DNA of 64,000 nt from the NCBI RefSeq assembly GCF_937920985.1, contig NZ_CALDXR010000005.1:3343-67342 (forward strand). The letters are read 5' to 3'. The DNA comes from an uncultured Phascolarctobacterium sp. Its GTDB lineage: Bacteria; Bacillota; Negativicutes; Acidaminococcales; Acidaminococcaceae. Under the pieces are notes generated by a model that saw nothing but the letters and a program-made list of their open reading frames with translations, was not told where the DNA came from and made no database searches. Shown in pieces: positions 61,105 to 64,000 of this stretch (position 1 is its first letter; every line of letters begins with the position of its first letter). The position numbers were made by a program, and so were the translations under genes.

Positions 61105-61590
61105 TCAAATACAGCAGCTATCTAACCATTTGCCTGCTCTTTCTGCATCCAGATCCCTGATCAGCATAACCTCACTTTGCAAAATCTGCTTCGTGCTATG
61201 CAGCAAACGACGCTCACCTACTGATATTTTTTTGCTGCGCTCTAAAATAGTCAGGATTTTAAAGATTCTTGCAACCTCAGCAACGCTGCCGCTTTTTATT
61301 TTCTGCATATACAGCTGAAAGCGCCGATTCCAGGAAATTGCTTTTACCGACTGCACATCCGGCACTTCTTGCAGTACATTGGCAATTGTATTCAAGGTTT
61401 CTTCGTCACCGATGTAACGGAGTCCTAATTTTTCGGCATTCTCGACCGGTACTGCTACTGTCATATTTTCAAAAAGCATTTGTAAAATATAGTATTCTAC
61501 CTTCTCGCCATCCTGCATATGTGCTTCTATATCCTTAACAATAGCACCGCCATGGATAGGATACACAACTCTGTCACCTGTTGCAAACAT
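61105..61590 (-). CDS. carD: CarD/CdnL-family transcription factor
   Basis: 161 residues from the ATG at 61,590 (GGAGG at 7 bases). The N-terminal RNA polymerase-interacting domain has MFATGDRVVYPIHGGAIVKD; the C-terminal helical DNA-binding domain has RRFQLYMQKIKSG and ISVGERRLLHST. It stabilises open complexes, notably at rRNA promoters. First gene of the leftward core cluster. Confidence 0.93.
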   Translation of the reverse strand: MFATGDRVVYPIHGGAIVKDIEAHMQDGEKVEYYILQMLFENMTVAVPVENAEKLGLRYIGDEETLNTIANVLQEVPDVQSVKAISWNRRFQLYMQKIKSGSVAEVARIFKILTILERSKKISVGERRLLHSTKQILQSEVMLIRDLDAERAGKWLDSCCI

Positions 61591-61879
61591 CTTCAACCCT
61601 CCTAAAAATTAATCCTTATGAATATATTGTAGCACGCCCCTTCTTTATTGTCAAAAATATTTTATTTTATCACTATATCACTAATATGTCAACCTCTAAC
61701 TATGATATAGCACTAACTTCAGAATTCTTTTAACATTTAGCGATAAAAAAGCACTCAAAAAAATAATATTTTACAAACTATTAACTAATTCTTGTTTCTG
61801 CTGTCATTGCAGCTCTTGCAAAAGACGTTTTTTTCTTGCATAATATAAGTGTCTAAAACAAAAAAGGAAGTATAAAATT

Positions 61880-62686
61880 ATGGATAACAACGAAAAACAT
61901 GAATTACTATTAACGCAGCTGCGTACCAAAAAAGGTTTTATCTGCGATATGGATGGTGTTATCTATCACGGAAATAACCTGCTGCCGGGAGTAAAAGAAT
62001 TTGTCAACTGGCTGTACGAGGAAAAAAAGAGCTTTTTATTTTTGACTAACGCCAGTGAACGCAGTCCCAAGGAGCTGCAGCAAAAGCTTTTGCGTCTGGG
62101 GCTTGATGTTGATGAAAGTCATTTTTATACCAGTGCTCTTGCCACTGCCAAATTCATCCATTCACAGGCACCTGGCTGCAGCGCCTATGTTATCGGTGGC
62201 CCCGGCCTGGTAAATGCACTTTATGATGCCGGTATCACCATGAATGATGTTAATCCGGACTATGTTGTCGTCGGAGAAACCAATTCTTATAACTACAATA
62301 TGATTCTCAAGGCAGTAAGCCTTATTAACCAGGGAGCACGCCTGATTGCCACCAACAGTGACCTTACAGGACCGTCTGATTTCGGTATCATCCCCGCCTG
62401 CCGCGCACTGGTCGCACCTATTGAGCTTGCTACCGGCAAAAAGGCCTACTTTGTCGGCAAGCCTAATCCGCTGATGATGCGCACAGGACTGCGTCTGTTA
62501 GACGTACATTCTGAGGATGCTGCCATGATAGGCGACCGTATGGATACGGATATTGTTGCCGGCATGGAAAGCGGCTTGATGACTGCACTTGTCCTTAGTG
62601 GTGTAAGCACACCTGAGAACATTAATGAATTCTCCTACCGCCCATCCATCATCTTAAACGGCGTCGGTGCTATTCCAAGCAAATAA
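61880..62686 (+). CDS. HAD-IIA family sugar-phosphatase (NagD type)
   Basis: 268 residues. HAD motif I is CDMDGVIYHGN, motif II FLTNAS, motif III KPNPLMM, and motif IV AMIGDRMDTD. The C2 cap lies between. It dephosphorylates small metabolites; substrate unknown. A CATAAT -10 with TTGCAA 17 bp upstream precedes it, and a hairpin AGGACTG/CAGTCCT with T-run (62,699-62,727) follows. Confidence 0.88.
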   Translation: MDNNEKHELLLTQLRTKKGFICDMDGVIYHGNNLLPGVKEFVNWLYEEKKSFLFLTNASERSPKELQQKLLRLGLDVDESHFYTSALATAKFIHSQAPGCSAYVIGGPGLVNALYDAGITMNDVNPDYVVVGETNSYNYNMILKAVSLINQGARLIATNSDLTGPSDFGIIPACRALVAPIELATGKKAYFVGKPNPLMMRTGLRLLDVHSEDAAMIGDRMDTDIVAGMESGLMTALVLSGVSTPENINEFSYRPSIILNGVGAIPSK

Positions 62687-62698
62687 CACTCTGCAATA

Positions 62699-62727
62699 AG
62701 GACTGTCTTCAGCGGCAGTCCTTTTTT
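62699..62727 (+). terminator. terminator of the HAD phosphatase gene
   Basis: AGGACTG / CAGTCCT stem followed by TTTTTTC. Confidence 0.75.
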
Positions 62728-62812
62728 CTTTGCTTTGCTCTTGACTTAAAGCGTACTCTAACATATATAATATAAACAGAAGATTAATATACAAAGGAGC
62801 TTTAGTGACAAG

Positions 62813-63895
62813 ATGCGAATTTTTCTTTTCGTCGGTACTATTGATGCTCTCATGAGTATCATCGGTTATATGTATTATCGCCACAACCTGCCCTTCGGAC
62901 GTACGCTGGCCTTTGGGCTTCTATATCTTTTTATGGCACTTGGTACTGCTATCAGCGTTATGCTGCCACAGGGAACACCGCATTTCCTGCTCAAACTGAC
63001 AGCATGGATTGAGGGCCTTTGGATTGCCTTTTGTTACTATACGCTTCTGTTGGCAATCCTGCACCTTCTCTGTTGGCTTATAAGCAAACTCGCCAACCGG
63101 AATTTGCCTTCAGCAAAAATAAGTATTATCGGTCTTGCCTTTATCTGCTGCTTCATTGCTTGGGGCAGCTATCGCGCCTTTCATCCCACGGTACGTACAG
63201 AACTGCTGGTAACAGAAAAACTGCCGCACAATACACATTATAGAATAGTCTTTCTCACCGACCTGCATATGGGAAGAATACTCGGCCATGACTACGCAGA
63301 ATGTCTGGCAGCACGCATCAACGAGCAAAAGCCAGACTTTGTTGTAGTCAGCGGCGATATGCTTGATGAGCGCATCTTTTACGTAGAAGAGGAGGATACG
63401 CTTGCCGCTTTGGCACAGATTAAAGCGCCTGTCTATATGGCCTTCGGTAACCATGATTACCTCGATAAACCGCTGCGCTGGCAGCAAATGCTTACAGAAA
63501 AAGGCTTTCATATCCTACGCAACAACGACACTATAATCGATAGCAAAATTAAAATAACAGGCATTGATGATTATAGCAAGAACCGTACCAATGATCAGCT
63601 TATAAGACTGGCAGATAAAAATAAGGAATACTACAGCATTCTGCTTGACCATCAGCCTCGCCGTATGGATGCAGCAGCTGATGCGGGGTATGATCTTTAT
63701 CTGGCTGGTCATACGCATACAGGCCAGCTTTTCCCTAATCGTCTTGTGACGAAAAAAATGTACAAGCTGGATTATGGACGTACAAACTTTGGTAATCTGA
63801 CCGCCATCACCAATAACGGCTACGGCTTTTGGGGACCACCTGTTCGTACAGAGGTTGCTCCGGAAATGGTTGTACTCGAACTTCAAGGAAAATAG
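62813..63895 (+). CDS. membrane-bound metallophosphoesterase (YkuE/YaeI-like)
   Basis: 360 residues. Four N-terminal hydrophobic segments (about residues 3-125) carry a calcineurin-like domain: FLTDLHMGR, VVSGDMLDE, AFGNHDYL and GHTHTGQLFP supply the two-metal site. Relatives hydrolyse UDP-diacylglucosamine or act on other phosphodiesters. Substrate not assigned. Confidence 0.88.
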   Translation: MRIFLFVGTIDALMSIIGYMYYRHNLPFGRTLAFGLLYLFMALGTAISVMLPQGTPHFLLKLTAWIEGLWIAFCYYTLLLAILHLLCWLISKLANRNLPSAKISIIGLAFICCFIAWGSYRAFHPTVRTELLVTEKLPHNTHYRIVFLTDLHMGRILGHDYAECLAARINEQKPDFVVVSGDMLDERIFYVEEEDTLAALAQIKAPVYMAFGNHDYLDKPLRWQQMLTEKGFHILRNNDTIIDSKIKITGIDDYSKNRTNDQLIRLADKNKEYYSILLDHQPRRMDAAADAGYDLYLAGHTHTGQLFPNRLVTKKMYKLDYGRTNFGNLTAITNNGYGFWGPPVRTEVAPEMVVLELQGK

Positions 63896-63921
63896 CTTTT
63901 TCTAGTCTAGTTCTTCCAAAG

Positions 63922-63947
63922 TAAAAAAACGGCAGACTATGCTGCCG
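63922..63947 (-). terminator. hairpin abutting the group II intron end
   Basis: CGGCAG (63930-63935) and CTGCCG (63942-63947) with seven A before it, so the T-run is on the minus strand. It lies directly 3' of the presumed intron end. Confidence 0.5.
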
Positions 63948-64000
63948 ATCGAGTAGGAGACTGCTCATTATTTGAGCAGTCGACCTCTCACACCACCGTG
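63948..64000 (-). mobile_element. 3' end of a group II intron (domain V tail and domain VI), cut by the window edge
   Basis: On the minus strand, GGTGGTGTGAGAGG is followed by a perfect hairpin GACTGCTCA/TGAGCAGTC (63959-63981 on plus) and ends TCCTACTCGAT. The GTGTGAGAGG...TCCTACTCGAT pattern is one I recall from 3' ends of bacterial group II introns. The catalytic core and maturase gene would lie to the right, outside the window. Confidence 0.6.

Overview
This window looks like a chromosome segment of an anaerobic, low-to-mid-GC member of the Bacillota, most likely of the class Negativicutes (a Phascolarctobacterium/Acidaminococcus-like organism; the genus is inference). The pointers are an oxygen-sensitive class III ribonucleotide reductase (nrdDG), the Firmicutes-type order carD - PIN/TRAM - ispD - ispF - gltX - cysS - mrnC - thyX - rlmB - yacP - sigH, an L27 with an N-terminal extension next to its protease gene prp, and RNase G. 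No rRNA genes or CRISPR arrays were seen.

Left accessory region (1-14,370). On the minus strand lies an AT-rich operon of three large dynamin-like GTPases followed by three accessory proteins of unknown function, one of them a membrane-anchored coiled coil. Upstream on the same strand are a lipoprotein, a small IRG-type GTPase with a hydrophobic C-terminus, and an XRE-type regulator. A module of XRE regulator plus YubB-like protein occurs twice, flanking the lipoprotein and the IRG-type GTPase. In the copy next to the dynamin operon the regulator is a pseudogene, and a well-formed promoter for the dynamin operon sits at its dead 3' end. This multi-GTPase locus is my main candidate for an undescribed system, possibly for membrane protection or phage defence.

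Metabolic region (14,400-25,930). It holds a gamma-class carbonic anhydrase-like protein, a Na+/solute symporter with a structured leader, tRNA-Arg(ACG), and a complete fructose PTS operon fruR-fruK-fruA-ptsH-ptsI whose HPr lacks the regulatory Ser46. A thioesterase/F420-ligase-like operon and an AI-2E-family permease follow.

tRNA-Arg(CCG) hotspot (26,078-28,080). The tRNA gene is followed by a 29-residue hydrophobic peptide gene with a convergent antisense promoter, which is type I toxin-antitoxin architecture. Two tandem units each end in a copy of the tRNA 3' end; the second keeps the antisense RNA but has lost the peptide gene. A solitary HipA-like kinase comes next.

Transport and nucleotide region (28,200-42,850). 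It contains a gamma-glutamyltransferase downstream of an amino-acid ABC transporter with two tandem binding proteins, a strong orphan ncRNA transcription unit (possibly 6S-like), an HD-GYP protein, nrdDG with a promoter that carries two NrdR-box-like sites, a DMT permease, an iron alcohol dehydrogenase behind an attenuator-like leader, the rplU-prp-rpmA operon, and rng.

A decayed patch (43,860-45,840) holds three gene fragments around an intact peptidase E-like gene. Core genes then follow: guaA, a glutamate/dicarboxylate symporter, tRNA-Thr, uppP, pfkA, a lone BrxF-like P-loop protein, sigH, and the yacP-to-carD cluster. The right edge carries a HAD phosphatase, a metallophosphoesterase and what looks like the 3' end of a group II intron on the minus strand.
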